Assembly (NCBI GenBank): GCA_029776255.1
Contig: JAKOTN010000019.1
Span: 27,658 to 91,657, forward strand
Direction of reading: 5' to 3'
DNA length: 64,000 nt
DNA from: Pseudomonadota bacterium
Lineage (GTDB): Bacteria > Pseudomonadota > Gammaproteobacteria > Burkholderiales > Rhodocyclaceae
The position numbers and the translations under genes are program-made. Below the pieces are notes generated by a model. The model saw only the letters and a list, made by a program, of their open reading frames with translations, searched no databases and was not told where the DNA came from. Positions 21,362-31,725 of this stretch are shown piece after piece (within the stretch, counting starts at the first letter, position 1; every line of letters begins with the position of its first letter).

Positions 21362-22966
21362 TCATTTTTCCTCGTGATAGTCGTCGTCGATATTGACGTT
21401 CCAGATCGCAGATTTGTCGCGACTACCATTAATAATTGCATCGACGGCCAATTTTGCCGTTAACATCGAGTGATCCTGATTGTTGTAGCGATGCATACCG
21501 TTGCGTCCTACGAGATACAGATTTTCTATTTCATCGACATATTTTCTAATTATATCGAAATCATGATAGGCGCCAAAATACGCAGGATACGTTTTCTGAA
21601 CACGCACGACATGACTGTCGAGGACGTCGGCAACGTCGATCAGTCCTATTTTCTGTAGTTCCTCTGCGGCACAACGGGCCATTTCTTTATCATTTAGAGA
21701 CCATATTTAGTCGCCTTCCTGACAAAAATACTCGAGGCCTAGCCATACGTTTTTCGAGTCTGCAACGAGGTAAGGACTCCAGTTGTTGAAAACCTGAATA
21801 CGCCCGAGTTTGACGTCACTCTCTTGGACGTATATCCAGTTATCCGGCGGACATTCGTTGAGTTGAGAGGCGAGTGAGTGATCGATCTTTTTCATGCGCG
21901 ATACCAAAAGACCGACGGTGACAAAATCGCGGTAGGGCAGTTCACTGGCAATAGCACGCACCTCTTCGGGGGGTACATCGTTCATGGCAGCGACAAGATC
22001 CTTAATCGGCATGGTTGAAATGAAGTGTTCAGCCTCAATCCGCTTTTCCCCACCGTCATTGCCAGTAACCATGACCGCATCTACTCGTCCGGATACGATG
22101 CGAACTCCGGAGACTTTGTGCCCAAGGAGAATCTGACCTCCCGCCACCTCAACTCGTCTTGCCACTTCCTCCCATAACTGACCCGGGCCGAGCTTTGGAT
22201 ACAAAAATCGCTCGATCAGGCTGGTACTGGTGTTTTTCTGTTCAATGGACTTCTGTTGGAGTGGCCGGCTCAGTGCGTGCCGGATCGCCTTGATGATGGA
22301 CAACCCTTTGATTCGCTGAGCCCCCCATTCAGCGCTGATCTGGTTACATGGCACACCCCAGACTTTCTCCGTGTAGTCTTTAAAGAAGGTGCGGTAAAGC
22401 TCGTCCCCAAACCGGTTTATCAGAAAATCTTCTAGCGAGCGTTCGGGTCTTTTTGGAAACAATGTTGCGAGACAGTAGCTTATCCCAATTCGAAAAATCC
22501 TTACCACCCCGAGATTGCCAAGCGTTTTAGCAGAGAGACTGATCGGATAGTCAAAAAATTTTCTTAAATAATAGATTCGTGACAAACGATTGCGTATGAG
22601 CAACACCAAATCGGAAGGCTGCGAGTAGCTCGACGTTTTCACTTCTCGATGTTTTTGACGATATGAAATTTGGACCGGAATATTTGCATTCTTGGCATCT
22701 ATTATGGGCATGATTTCCTGCCACCAGTTCATTACCCAATCCGATTTTGAAAAAAATCGGTGGCCACCGATATCCATTCGGTATCCCTTGTAATTCACCG
22801 TTCGCGAGATGCCACCAATTTCATGACTGGCCTCCACGACTACTGGACAATATTTTGACCTCCTAATCAGTTCGAGTGCGGCCGTAAGACCGGCGGGGCC
22901 TGCACCAATAACTAAAACGATCGGTTTTTCTCCATCCATGGGTTTCCCTTTGAAACAGCTTGTCAT
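21362..22966 (-). pseudogene. NAD(P)/FAD-dependent oxidoreductase, nonsense-interrupted
   Basis: The frame starts with an FAD-binding Rossmann motif ([17 protein letters not shown]) and continues as an amine-oxidase/UDP-galactopyranose-mutase-like flavoprotein. After codon 419 (LEYFCQEGD) there is a TAA at 21707-21709. Immediately after it, in the same frame, the conserved C-terminus continues (WSLNDKEMARCAAEEL, then YPAYFGAYHDFD and VGRNGMHRYNNQDHSMLTA) to a stop at 21362. The C-terminal half binds FAD in this family, so the truncated 419-residue product should be inactive unless the TAA is read through. An ATGA overlap with the upstream GtrA gene and a GGAG before the ATG show translational coupling. 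Homologues sit in O-antigen or exopolysaccharide loci. Confidence 0.85.
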
Positions 22967-23412
22967 TGCTTGGCTCCAGAAGGGAGCGATGCCTTTGTGT
23001 ATGTGGGAGTTTTGCTGCGGTCCGTAAAAAGCAAATAACGCCGAAGCGAAAAATTAAAAAACAGTATAATCGCTGCTGAAATCAGCTTCGAAGTCAGATA
23101 ATAAACGCCCCACAAATCAGTCAATAGATATAAAAGTACATTGTTTAGAAGGAGGCCGGCAAGGCCGATCAGCGAAAATATCGTGAACTCGCGCGACACA
23201 TTGGCGATCGAGCGAAATTCAAAAATCCAGCGAACACATAATAAATAATTAATGGCCAGTCCTAGTGCGAAGCCGCAACTCGCTGAAATAAGATAGTGGA
23301 CTCTGACAAAGTCGGTTAGGATAAACAATGTGGCGAAATCGACAAAAAAAGCGACTCCACCAACCAAGATGTACTGCAAGAATTGTCGAATTAAGCTTTC
23401 AACCTTCTTCAT
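22963..23412 (-). CDS. GtrA-family membrane protein
   Basis: The 149-residue protein has four hydrophobic helices (about residues 12-33, 38-58, 76-98, 105-125) and the GtrA start pattern [20 protein letters not shown]. GtrA-like proteins are small four-helix membrane proteins, often proposed to flip undecaprenyl-linked sugars for O-antigen or cell-wall glycosylation. The stop overlaps the start of the flavin oxidoreductase (ATGA), so they form one transcript, with the large membrane protein probably downstream in it. The 160 bp upstream is AT-rich and probably carries the promoter. Confidence 0.92.
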   Translation of the reverse strand: MKKVESLIRQFLQYILVGGVAFFVDFATLFILTDFVRVHYLISASCGFALGLAINYLLCVRWIFEFRSIANVSREFTIFSLIGLAGLLLNNVLLYLLTDLWGVYYLTSKLISAAIILFFNFSLRRYLLFTDRSKTPTYTKASLPSGAKQ

Positions 23413-23571
23413 GCTTATGCCATATTTCCTAGTAAAAAGCGATATACATCACACTAGAACAAATTACAAAGTTCACCGTGTCTGCTCATACTATTTATCT
23501 ACTGCGAGTTCGCTCCATTGTCCCATTTTCTGACCAACAGGTTCAATAAAATACTATAAATCAATGTTGTT

Positions 23572-24783
23572 CTAAAACTCCCGGAGAGCAAGATCTTCCG
23601 GCGAAGGCATGCCCCTTTCCACGTGCGCGGAGACGATGCCGATCGTTCGACCGTCCTGCGTGGCGACGATGAATCGCCACTCCCCGGCCTGCGGGTTGGA
23701 AACCCAGGAATAGCCACGAAAACCTCGCTCCCTGCCGCCGGTGGCCTGAAAACGATTGCGATAAACTTCGCGCCAGCCATTCGGCTCGCGTACCTCCCAG
23801 CGGTGCTCCAGGGTCGCCGCCACGCCCAGCGGTGCGAACACCGCCGACACACCGTAAAGTTTTTCGCCTTCCAACAGGCGTACCGTCGGAGACTGGTCGC
23901 GCCAGAGTTGCCACGATGGCGCGCGCTCGACTTGCAGCATGTAACGACCGGCATCCTGCACGAAGGCATGGCCCACGGCCAAATCCTGCTTGACCAGTGG
24001 AACGGGGGCCACCATGTCGAAATTCCATGCCAACAGCAAGGCGCCGCCCAAGCACCACGAGGGCAGGATGCGCCCCGGCCGACCGGGTGCCAGCCGCCAA
24101 AGGAGATGCGTCAGCGCGACGCTGGCGACCGTGGACACATAAAACCACCACGGATTGAGGCTGCCCGCGGCGTGCGGCAAGGCGAAATTGAAGAGCAAGG
24201 TCGCGTTGAGCGCGAACAAAGCCCAAATCAGGGAGAATCGCTGACCGAAAGCTCTACCAGAAAACTCGTTGGCAATCAGCAAGGTGCAAAGAAACGCCGC
24301 CATCAACCAGGTGCCGAGGTGGCCTGAACTCTTGAAGTAGAGAATGAACAAGGCGGAGAAAATGCCACCGAAGAAAAATTGCAACAGCAGATGTGGCGCT
24401 TGCCAGCGCAGGTCGACAAGGCGTTCCCGCCAGCCGTCGCCGGTCGATGGCGCGGACGCTTGGCGCACATCCCGGCGTGCCAAGAAATGGATCAGTACCG
24501 CCGCTCCCAGCAAAAACGCTCCTAAACGCCAAAAATCGACCACCCGCACCCGCTGACCAATCGTCAGGGCGTCCCAGACGAAGCCACCGAGAAAAGCCGC
24601 CAGCGGGTACAGGCGCCGCAAAGGTATCAAGACAGAACCCGTGGAAATGAATCGAGGGGGGAGGTTGGCGGCATGCGCAACCGGAAAGCGTGCCAGGCCA
24701 CTCAGCGAGCATAGACGAAAAAAATACGATGTGGGGATCGCGGGGCACGGTACGCCTTGCCGAATCGGAACCAGGTGCCCCAA
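23572..24783 (-). CDS. DUF2914-domain membrane protein
   Basis: The open frame is 403 codons. Residues ~53-260 hold six or more hydrophobic helices (for example PLAAFLGGFVWDALTIG, LLLQFFFGGIFSALFILY). The C-terminal ~110 residues match the DUF2914 pattern: YGVSAVFAPLGVAATLEHRW, then VYRNRF, RGFRGYSW and WRFIVATQDGRTIG. Function unknown. The first ~50 codons look non-coding and the frame has no early ATG. A TTG near 24630 is a plausible real start, and the left boundary is secure. The gene is divergent from the CDF transporter. Confidence 0.8.
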   Translation of the reverse strand: MGHLVPIRQGVPCPAIPTSYFFRLCSLSGLARFPVAHAANLPPRFISTGSVLIPLRRLYPLAAFLGGFVWDALTIGQRVRVVDFWRLGAFLLGAAVLIHFLARRDVRQASAPSTGDGWRERLVDLRWQAPHLLLQFFFGGIFSALFILYFKSSGHLGTWLMAAFLCTLLIANEFSGRAFGQRFSLIWALFALNATLLFNFALPHAAGSLNPWWFYVSTVASVALTHLLWRLAPGRPGRILPSWCLGGALLLAWNFDMVAPVPLVKQDLAVGHAFVQDAGRYMLQVERAPSWQLWRDQSPTVRLLEGEKLYGVSAVFAPLGVAATLEHRWEVREPNGWREVYRNRFQATGGRERGFRGYSWVSNPQAGEWRFIVATQDGRTIGIVSAHVERGMPSPEDLALREF

Positions 24784-24898
24784 TCACGCGCCATCGCCCC
24801 TATTTCTTCGCGCCAACAATAAGAGTACATTCACGCCTCTCTCATAACGTGGGCACCGTCGCATCGCGTCCGGGTGTTCAATTTTCCGGAGATCGTTC

Positions 24899-26101
24899 AT
24901 GGAATCCCCTCCCGTCGACGTCCGTCAACAGAATTATAAGGAAGCTCAAAAGGTCACCAAGGTCGGGACGATCGCGGACGTTTTATTAACGCTGGCGAAG
25001 TTGCTCATCGGCTTCATGAGCCACTCCGCGGCCTTGGTCGCGGAAGGTCTGCATTCCGCCGCCGACGTGTTGTTCGATCTGGTGGTAATGATCGGTATGC
25101 ATCTGGGTCGCAAGGAGGCGGACGACGACCATCCCTACGGACATGGCAAGTTCGAGAGCCTGGCGACCCTGCTGCTGGCCTTTATCTTGCTCGGCGTGGC
25201 GGTGGGTATCGCGCTTGACGCCGCCAACCGGATCAAGGACCCCGATCTTGCGCCGCCGGAACATCTCGCGCTGTGGGTCGCCGCCGGGTCGATGGTGGTC
25301 AAGGAAATGCTTTATCGCTATACGGTCGGTGTCGGACGACGCATCGGCTCGAACATCATCGTCGCCAATGCCTGGCACCATCGCAGCGACTCCATTGCCT
25401 CGTTCGCCGCCCTGCTGGGCATCGCCGGCGCCATCGCCGGTTGGCCGATGCTCGATCCGGTGGCGGCCATTGGCGTGGCTTACTTCGTCGGCAAGGTCGG
25501 CGTCGAGATCGCCACCGATTCGCTCAAGGAACTCACCGACTCGGCCAGCGCCGTCGACAATGAGATCCGCGCGACCATCACCAGACTCATCAACGAGCAT
25601 CCCGAGGTGCTTTCGGCCCATCTGGTCAAGGCGCGTAAGCTGGGACCGGACATCCTGGTCGACGTCCATGTCGTGGTCGACACCTTTCTCTCGGTGACCG
25701 AGGGACACCAGATCGCCGACCAGGTGGAGAAGACGCTGCTCAGGGAAGTCACCGACATCACCGCGGTGATGGTCCACGTCGACACCCGTGACGAATTGGC
25801 CGATGGCGAGGTGGCGATCTACCCCAATCGCCGACGGCTACGCGAACGCTTCGACAAACATGCCACGTTGGCATCGCCGCTGGTGGAGTTGCTGGAAGTG
25901 GTGCCTCATTACACCGCCGATGGGGTGGTGGCGGAAGTGTTCGTCGATGCGCAGGCCAACGCCGGCATGGCCGAAGTCCGGGAAAGTGCCATGCGCCTTG
26001 CCCGGCAGCTGCACCAAAGTCACGAAGAGGTGAAGAAAGTGCGCATCCACGCCTTCCTTGGCGAGGACTTGGGATCGCCAGCCAGCCAAGATCGGGCGTG
26101 A
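24899..26101 (+). CDS. Cation diffusion facilitator family transporter
   Basis: A 400-residue CDF antiporter exporting divalent metal (Zn, Fe, Mn or Co class) from the cytoplasm. The first ~215 residues carry six membrane helices with metal-site motifs HSAAD (H52, D56) and WHHRSD (H160, D164), plus the HPYGHGKFE loop. Residues ~215-300 are the cytoplasmic dimerisation domain (VDVHVVVD, VMVHVDT). The last ~100 residues repeat features of a second such domain (VVAEVFVDAQANAGMAEV, KKVRIHAFLGED), making the protein longer than the usual ~300 residues. Metal specificity cannot be read from the sequence alone. Confidence 0.93.
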   Translation: MESPPVDVRQQNYKEAQKVTKVGTIADVLLTLAKLLIGFMSHSAALVAEGLHSAADVLFDLVVMIGMHLGRKEADDDHPYGHGKFESLATLLLAFILLGVAVGIALDAANRIKDPDLAPPEHLALWVAAGSMVVKEMLYRYTVGVGRRIGSNIIVANAWHHRSDSIASFAALLGIAGAIAGWPMLDPVAAIGVAYFVGKVGVEIATDSLKELTDSASAVDNEIRATITRLINEHPEVLSAHLVKARKLGPDILVDVHVVVDTFLSVTEGHQIADQVEKTLLREVTDITAVMVHVDTRDELADGEVAIYPNRRRLRERFDKHATLASPLVELLEVVPHYTADGVVAEVFVDAQANAGMAEVRESAMRLARQLHQSHEEVKKVRIHAFLGEDLGSPASQDRA

Positions 26102-26203
26102 CTATTATCCGGCGACAGACGGTCTGACGGCATGCATCGCAAGCCAAATCGCGCCGAGATTCACCGCGGCGCGATTGTTGCCACAAGAGATCGCCCGGAC
26201 GGA

Positions 26204-26932
26204 CTAGCGCTCCGCTTCACGCCCGGCAACGTCGCCAATCAAGGTCGATAAGGCCCGAATTTGCCGGCCGGCCGGGTCGAAATTTTCCGGTTGCAGCCAG
26301 CGGGCAATCGCGGCGTCGCATGCGGGCCAGTCGCGATCGATGACCGCGTACCAGGCAGTGTCGCGATTGCGTCCCTTGACCACCGTCGCTTGCCGGAAAA
26401 CGCCTTCAAAAGTCAGTCCGAGCCGTTGCGCGGCAGCCCGGGACGGCGTGTTCAGCGCGTCGCATTTCCACTCGCAGCGACGGTAGCCGAGCGCAAAGGC
26501 GTGCCGCAACAGCAGGTACAGCGCTTCGGTGGCAGCCGGCGTGCGCTGTAGTCGCGGGGAGAAATTGAGATGACCGATTTCGATACAGCCGGCAACCGGC
26601 GTGATGCGCAGGTAAGCCGCGACGCCGACCGCATCGCCCGATGACCTTTCGACAACGGCGTGGAACAGCGGGTCCGTACCACGGCAGGTCATTGTCAGCC
26701 ACTGTCGGTAATCGACCAGCGTGGCGAACGGACCATACGCCAGATAGGTCCAGTTGCGACCGGCGGTGTCGAGGCAATTGGCCGCGTGCAGGCTGGCGGC
26801 GTGGCGGTCGACGTCCAGCGGCTCCAGATCGATCAAGCGCCCCGGCAAGCGTTCGCCAGACGGGAAGGCGGGCGCTTGCCAGCCGACGAGCGTGTCGCCG
26901 ACGGTCTGGCCGAGTGGATTGACGACGGGCAT
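26204..26932 (-). CDS. GNAT-family N-acetyltransferase, RimJ/RimL type
   Basis: The 242-residue protein begins at ATG 26932 (MPVVNPLGQTVG). The longer open frame upstream belongs to the overlapping MFS gene. It shows the RimJ/RimL-like order: RLIDLEPLDVDRHAASLH, WLTMTCR, AVGVAAYLRI, CIEIGHLNFSPRLQRTPAATEA (the acetyl-CoA-binding region) and RRCEWKCDALNTPSRAAAQRLG. Close relatives acetylate small molecules or protein N-termini. It lies 10 bp after the MFS stop, so the two are probably one operon. Confidence 0.88.
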   Translation of the reverse strand: MPVVNPLGQTVGDTLVGWQAPAFPSGERLPGRLIDLEPLDVDRHAASLHAANCLDTAGRNWTYLAYGPFATLVDYRQWLTMTCRGTDPLFHAVVERSSGDAVGVAAYLRITPVAGCIEIGHLNFSPRLQRTPAATEALYLLLRHAFALGYRRCEWKCDALNTPSRAAAQRLGLTFEGVFRQATVVKGRNRDTAWYAVIDRDWPACDAAIARWLQPENFDPAGRQIRALSTLIGDVAGREAER

Positions 26933-26942
26933 CGGGAAACTT

Positions 26943-28151
26943 TCAGGCGGTGGCCGGTTTGGCAACGAGCGCTTCGCGGATCGGCAGGTTGGCAATTGCC
27001 GCCGCACTGGCCAGTGCGATATCGGCGTACCACATCCAGCCGTAGTCGCCGAAGCGGGTGAGCGCGATGCCGCCCAGATAGGCGCCGAAAAAACCGCCGA
27101 TCTGATGCGATAGCAAAGTGATGCCGAACAAAGTGCCAAGGTAGCGAACGCCGAACAACTTGCCGACGATGGCGGCCGTTGGCGGCACGGTCGCCAGCCA
27201 GGTGAATCCCAGCCCGGCGGCAAAAATATAGAAGGTCAAATCGGTTTTCGGGGCCACTAAATACACGCCGACCATCAGTGCCCGCGAGGCATACATCCAG
27301 AACAGCACAAGCTTGCCGCGGTAACGGGCGACGCAGGCGCCCGCGTAAAGGCTGCCACCGATGTTGGATAGCCCGATGATCGCCAACGCCCAACTGGCCA
27401 CCGAGCTTGGCAAGCCGCACAAACTGACTTCGCCGGGCAAATGGGTGACCAGAAAGGCAATGTGAAAACCGCAGGTGAAGAAACCGATGTTCAATAACTG
27501 ATAACTGGGATCGGCGAGCGCCTGACGCACGCTTTGCCACAACCCGGCTTCATTGGCGGCACGCGGCGCCGTCACCACCGGCTGGGCCAGCGTCCGCACC
27601 AGCGGCAGTGCCGCCAGGGTCATCAGCGCCATCGCCCACATCGCGCCCATCCAGCCGATCCGTTGGATCAATGTTTGCAGAACCGGCGCGAAGACGAACT
27701 GGCCGAAGGACCCGCCGGCGTTGATCACGCCCGACGCCGCGCCACGGGCCTCCAGCGGCAGACGCTGACTAGAGGCACCGATCAGCACCGAAAAGCTGCC
27801 AGCGCCGGAACCGATCGCCGACAGCAGGCCGAGCGACAGAATCAGGCCCCAGGTGCTGCTCATGAACGGCGTCGCGGCGCTGCCGACGGCGAGCAACAAC
27901 AATCCGCCGTAGAGAACGCGGCTGGCGCCATAGCGGTCGGCGGCGGCACCGGCCAGCGGCTGGATGGCGCCCCAGGCGAACTGCCCGACGGCCATCGCCA
28001 GACTGATCGCCGCCACGCCGAGTCCGGTGCTGGTGTTCAGTGGCGACACGAAAAGTCCCAGCGACTGTCTGGCGCCCATGGTTACCATCAGGATGCCGGC
28101 CGCCGACAGGGTAACGGCCCACAAGGCGGGCTGATTGAGTGTTCTGAACAT
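26943..28151 (-). CDS. MFS transporter
   Basis: The 402-residue protein has twelve predicted membrane helices and the MFS inter-helix 2-3 motif as GAAADRYGASRVL. The early segment MGARQSLGLFVSPLN is typical of the oxalate/formate antiporter-like or monocarboxylate-type MFS group. Substrate unknown. Co-transcribed with the acetyltransferase 10 bp downstream, which suggests export or detoxification of a substrate that can be acetylated. Confidence 0.9.
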   Translation of the reverse strand: MFRTLNQPALWAVTLSAAGILMVTMGARQSLGLFVSPLNTSTGLGVAAISLAMAVGQFAWGAIQPLAGAAADRYGASRVLYGGLLLLAVGSAATPFMSSTWGLILSLGLLSAIGSGAGSFSVLIGASSQRLPLEARGAASGVINAGGSFGQFVFAPVLQTLIQRIGWMGAMWAMALMTLAALPLVRTLAQPVVTAPRAANEAGLWQSVRQALADPSYQLLNIGFFTCGFHIAFLVTHLPGEVSLCGLPSSVASWALAIIGLSNIGGSLYAGACVARYRGKLVLFWMYASRALMVGVYLVAPKTDLTFYIFAAGLGFTWLATVPPTAAIVGKLFGVRYLGTLFGITLLSHQIGGFFGAYLGGIALTRFGDYGWMWYADIALASAAAIANLPIREALVAKPATA

Positions 28152-28449
28152 CGCTTCCTGGGTCGCCTGCCGGCGAACGGTTGGCCGAAAGGCGGCATTG
28201 TAGAGCGATCACCGGTCACCGTCTGTCTTTTGCATGGCGGCGCGGCGCACGCGGCTGCTCGTGTTTAACGGCGTTGATGACCTACCCGCGAGCACGGCAA
28301 AAAACTGTCCTCGTCATGCCATGTGCCGATCCTCGCGTTTGTTGTACCCTGTAGGCCTTTTTAGCCGCGTCGGCGTGCTGAAATACCGGGAAGCCGTTTT
28401 TAGCCAACGCCGTTTTCGATGAAGTCCGCTCTCTACCATTGGAGGTGTC

Positions 28450-29223
28450 ATGCGCTTTTCAGCCCGTTTATTGAGTGCCGTCATCCCTTTCACACTGCTG
28501 GTCGCCGGCCCGACCCAGGCTCGCGACTGGGCCACGATCAAGAACGCCGGCACCATCGTCGCCGCCACCGAAGGGGGATTCCAGCCGTTCAATTACTATG
28601 AAGGAAGCAAGCTGACCGGTTTTGAAGTCGATCTGGCGGAAGCGCTGGCTAAAAAACTGGGCCTGAAGCTGGAGTGGAAAGTGGTGCCCTTCGACGCGCA
28701 GTTGGCGGCGCTGCAACAGGATCGTTTCGACTTCGCCATCGCCTCGCACGGCTACACCGAGGAACGCGCCAAGGCCGTCGATTTCGCCAATCCCCACTAT
28801 TGCACTGGTGGACAGATCGCGGCCGCCAAGGACGGCCCGTTGACCGTCGCTGCCTTGGCGGGCAAATCGGTCGGCGTGCAGCTTGCCACCAGTTATGCCG
28901 ACGCCGCCAAAAAGATCGCCGGCGTCAAGGAAATCAAAACCTACAAGGGCGATCCGGAAGCCTTTTCCGCACTGCGCGCGAAAAAGGTCAATGCCTGGAT
29001 TTCCGACAAGTTCACCGTGAAAGCCACCCTCGACAAGAACCCGAATGCCGGTATCGTCCCCGGCGAGATGGTTTTCGTCGAGCGTGTGTCGATGATCCTG
29101 CGCAAGAACAACAAGGAATTGGGCGACAAGCTCAACCAGGCGCTGGCTGAAATCATGAAGGACGGCACCTATAACGCGCTGTCGCAAAAGTATTTCAAGG
29201 CCGATATTTCCTGCCGTTCCTAA
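28450..29223 (+). CDS. Polar amino-acid ABC transporter, periplasmic binding protein
   Basis: The 257-residue protein has a signal peptide (about residues 1-24, ending TQA) and the family-3 solute-binding fold: GTIVAATEGGFQPFNYYE at the N-lobe, GFEVDLAEALAKKLG, then FDFAIASHGYTEERAKAVDF and a second lobe ending SQKYFKADIS. A GGAGG Shine-Dalgarno lies just before the ATG. It is the first gene of a three-gene operon with the permease (15 bp downstream) and the ATPase. The ligand is probably a polar amino acid. Confidence 0.95.
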   Translation: MRFSARLLSAVIPFTLLVAGPTQARDWATIKNAGTIVAATEGGFQPFNYYEGSKLTGFEVDLAEALAKKLGLKLEWKVVPFDAQLAALQQDRFDFAIASHGYTEERAKAVDFANPHYCTGGQIAAAKDGPLTVAALAGKSVGVQLATSYADAAKKIAGVKEIKTYKGDPEAFSALRAKKVNAWISDKFTVKATLDKNPNAGIVPGEMVFVERVSMILRKNNKELGDKLNQALAEIMKDGTYNALSQKYFKADISCRS

Positions 29224-29237
29224 GGTTGCGCTGAAAA

Positions 29238-29996
29238 ATGAACTGGACCAAGCAAAATCCCGGGCTGGCGATGTTCGCCGCGATGATCGGGCTCCTCGTC
29301 TTTCTCTGGGGCTTGGCGGTGCCGCTCTCGGCGGCACCGGCGCCGATTGGCCCTGCTGCTGGCCAGTTCGTCGAGGGAACGCGAGTCACCGTCTGGTTGA
29401 CCTTGATCGCCGGTTCGGCCGGCGTGATGATCGGCATCGTCGCCGGACTTGGCAAACTGTCCCGTTTTTGGCCGCTGCGCTGGGTGTGCGACACCTACGT
29501 CTGGCTGATGCGCGGCACACCGCTGCTGTTGCAGATACTGTTTGTCTGGTTGGTCGCGCCGACGATCATGCCGGAGGGTATCGATCTCTCCGACTTCGCC
29601 TGCGCGGCGATCGCCTTGTCGCTGAACGTCGGCGCCTACAATACCGAATGCGTTCGCGCCGGCATCATGGCGGTGCCGAACGGCCAGATCGAGGCGGCAC
29701 ATGCTCTCGGCCTGACGTCGATGCAGACCTTTCTCGATGTCATCCTGCCGCAGAGCATGCGCGTGGCGCTGCCGGCGCTGGCCAACAACCTCGCTTCCCT
29801 GGTCAAGGATTCCTCGCTGGCTTACGCGATCAGCGTCGTCGAACTGACCATGGTCGGTTACCGCGTGCAGTCCGAAAGCTACCAGCCAGTACCGGTGTTC
29901 ATCACCATCGCGGCGATCTATCTGATCCTGACCACGGCATTCACCACGCTGACCGCGGCGCTGGAGGCGCGGCTCAATGTCGGCCAGAAACGCTAG
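29238..29996 (+). CDS. Polar amino-acid ABC transporter, permease
   Basis: A 252-residue HisM/ArtQ-type inner-membrane permease: N-terminal helix, then GTRVTVWLTLIAGSAGVMIG and the EAA-loop region EAAHALGLTSMQTFLDVILP, which contacts the ATPase. About five or six membrane helices. It sits between the binding protein and the ATP-binding protein with short spacers, completing one importer. A single permease gene implies a homodimer in the membrane. Confidence 0.95.
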   Translation: MNWTKQNPGLAMFAAMIGLLVFLWGLAVPLSAAPAPIGPAAGQFVEGTRVTVWLTLIAGSAGVMIGIVAGLGKLSRFWPLRWVCDTYVWLMRGTPLLLQILFVWLVAPTIMPEGIDLSDFACAAIALSLNVGAYNTECVRAGIMAVPNGQIEAAHALGLTSMQTFLDVILPQSMRVALPALANNLASLVKDSSLAYAISVVELTMVGYRVQSESYQPVPVFITIAAIYLILTTAFTTLTAALEARLNVGQKR

Positions 29997-30008
29997 GAGG
30001 CGTGACCC

Positions 30009-30779
30009 ATGACCACCATCGAAACGCCGGCCGCCTTCCAGAAACCGATCATCGAAGCTCGCAAGGTCAACAAGCACTTCGGTGCCTTCCATGCCTTGAA
30101 GGACGTGTCGGCTACCTTCCATGAAGGGCAGGTGACGGCCATCGTCGGTCCTTCCGGCTCCGGGAAATCGACTTTCCTGCGTACCCTCAATCGCCTGGAG
30201 GCGCACGATTCCGGCGAAATCGTCGTCGACGGCATCGAGCTGAACAGCGACCTGAAAAACCTGGACGCGATTCGCCGCGAGGTCGGCATGGTGTTCCAGA
30301 GCTTCAACCTTTTCTCGCATCTGACGATTCTGCGCAACGTCACGCTGGCGCCGATGCGGGTCCGCAAAATGGGCCGCGCCGACGCGGAAAGCAAAGCGCT
30401 GAACCTCCTGGAAAGGGTTGGCCTGCGCAATCAGGCCGACAAATACCCGGTACAACTCTCCGGCGGTCAACAGCAGCGGGTGGCGATCGCGCGGGCACTG
30501 GCAATGGACCCGAAAGTTCTGCTGTTCGACGAACCGACATCCGCGCTCGACCCGGAAATGGTCAACGAAGTGCTGTCGGTGATGCGCGAACTGGCCTACA
30601 GCGGCATCACCATGCTGGTGGTCACGCACGAGATGGGCTTTGCACGCGAAGTCGCCGACCGGATCATTTTCTTCGATGAAGGCATCATGCTCGAAGACGC
30701 CACCCCGGAAGCCTTCTTCTCCAACCCCGACCACGACCGCGCCAAGGCGTTTCTATCGCAAGTCCGCCACGGTTATTGA
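30009..30779 (+). CDS. Polar amino-acid ABC transporter, ATP-binding protein
   Basis: The 256-residue ATPase powers the importer encoded just upstream. Walker [10 protein letters not shown] at residues 47-55, ABC signature LSGGQQQR from residue 150, Walker [14 protein letters not shown] with D174, and a switch His in [15 protein letters not shown]. This is the GlnQ/HisP pattern. A strong GGAGG precedes the ATG. The last 7 bp overlap the convergent DMT transporter gene. Confidence 0.97.
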   Translation: MTTIETPAAFQKPIIEARKVNKHFGAFHALKDVSATFHEGQVTAIVGPSGSGKSTFLRTLNRLEAHDSGEIVVDGIELNSDLKNLDAIRREVGMVFQSFNLFSHLTILRNVTLAPMRVRKMGRADAESKALNLLERVGLRNQADKYPVQLSGGQQQRVAIARALAMDPKVLLFDEPTSALDPEMVNEVLSVMRELAYSGITMLVVTHEMGFAREVADRIIFFDEGIMLEDATPEAFFSNPDHDRAKAFLSQVRHGY

Positions 30780-31684
30780 CCGCGCCGCGCCGGCCGGCGC
30801 ATCAACGGCGCCACCTGCACGGCGATGACGCACGCCAGGATCAATGCGCAGCCGGCCAGCCCCCGGGCACCAAGTCGATCGCCCATCAGAAAAAAACCGA
30901 ACAGCGCGGCGAAGACGGTTTCCGCCGACAAAATGATCGCCGCGTCGGCAGGCGGCGCATGGCGCTGCCCGACGACCTGCGCGGTAAAACCGATGCCCAC
31001 CGACACCACGCCAGCATAGACAATAGGCCAGCACGCCTGCCGCAAGCCCGCCAGGGTGATCGTTTCGATCCAGGCGGCCGCGCAGAGGCTGATCGAGCCG
31101 CAAACCAGGAACTGGCCACCGGCGACCAGAAATGGCGCCGCGAGGCGTTCAGCGATGCGGCCGACGAACAGCACATGCAGCGCCCAGAACAGGCTGCTGG
31201 CGATCACCCAGGAATCGCCGGCCGACAACGCCAGGCTCCGCGGGTCCGATAACAATCCGGTGCCGGCCAGACAACCCAGCGAAGTCGGCCACGCCGACCA
31301 ATGGGGTCGCACCCCGATCACCAACCACGTCAGCAAAGGAACCAAAGGTACATAGAGGGCGGTGAGAAAACCGGCATTGGTAACCGTGGTGCCGACGATG
31401 CCAATCTGCTGGCACATCGCGCCGAGCATGAGTAATATCCCGAGAGCGCCGATACAGGCTGCATCGCCGGCGACGGGTTGCACGCCGCTCGCCGCCAACA
31501 CCCGCCACTCTCGCCAGGCCAACGGCGCGACGATGGCACTGCCCAACAAAAAGCGCGTCCCGGTGAACGTCCACGGACCGACACCGCCCATTCCTTCCGA
31601 CTGGGCGACGAACGCCGATCCCCAGATCAATGAGACGGCAAGCAACAGGAGATTGGCGTGCGAACGTTGCAAAGAATGGCGCAT
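30773..31684 (-). CDS. DMT-superfamily (EamA) transporter
   Basis: The 303-residue protein has ten predicted helices in two EamA halves (each about 130 residues). The first opens [30 protein letters not shown] and the second has [20 protein letters not shown], the characteristic end-of-half motif. A drug/metabolite exporter of unknown substrate. It overlaps the 3' end of the ABC ATPase gene by 7 bp on the opposite strand. Confidence 0.9.
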   Translation of the reverse strand: MRHSLQRSHANLLLLAVSLIWGSAFVAQSEGMGGVGPWTFTGTRFLLGSAIVAPLAWREWRVLAASGVQPVAGDAACIGALGILLMLGAMCQQIGIVGTTVTNAGFLTALYVPLVPLLTWLVIGVRPHWSAWPTSLGCLAGTGLLSDPRSLALSAGDSWVIASSLFWALHVLFVGRIAERLAAPFLVAGGQFLVCGSISLCAAAWIETITLAGLRQACWPIVYAGVVSVGIGFTAQVVGQRHAPPADAAIILSAETVFAALFGFFLMGDRLGARGLAGCALILACVIAVQVAPLMRRPARRGQ

Positions 31685-31725
31685 TTGCAGAAAAGTGCGT
31701 CAGTGTAGCCGAAACGCGGACCTCA

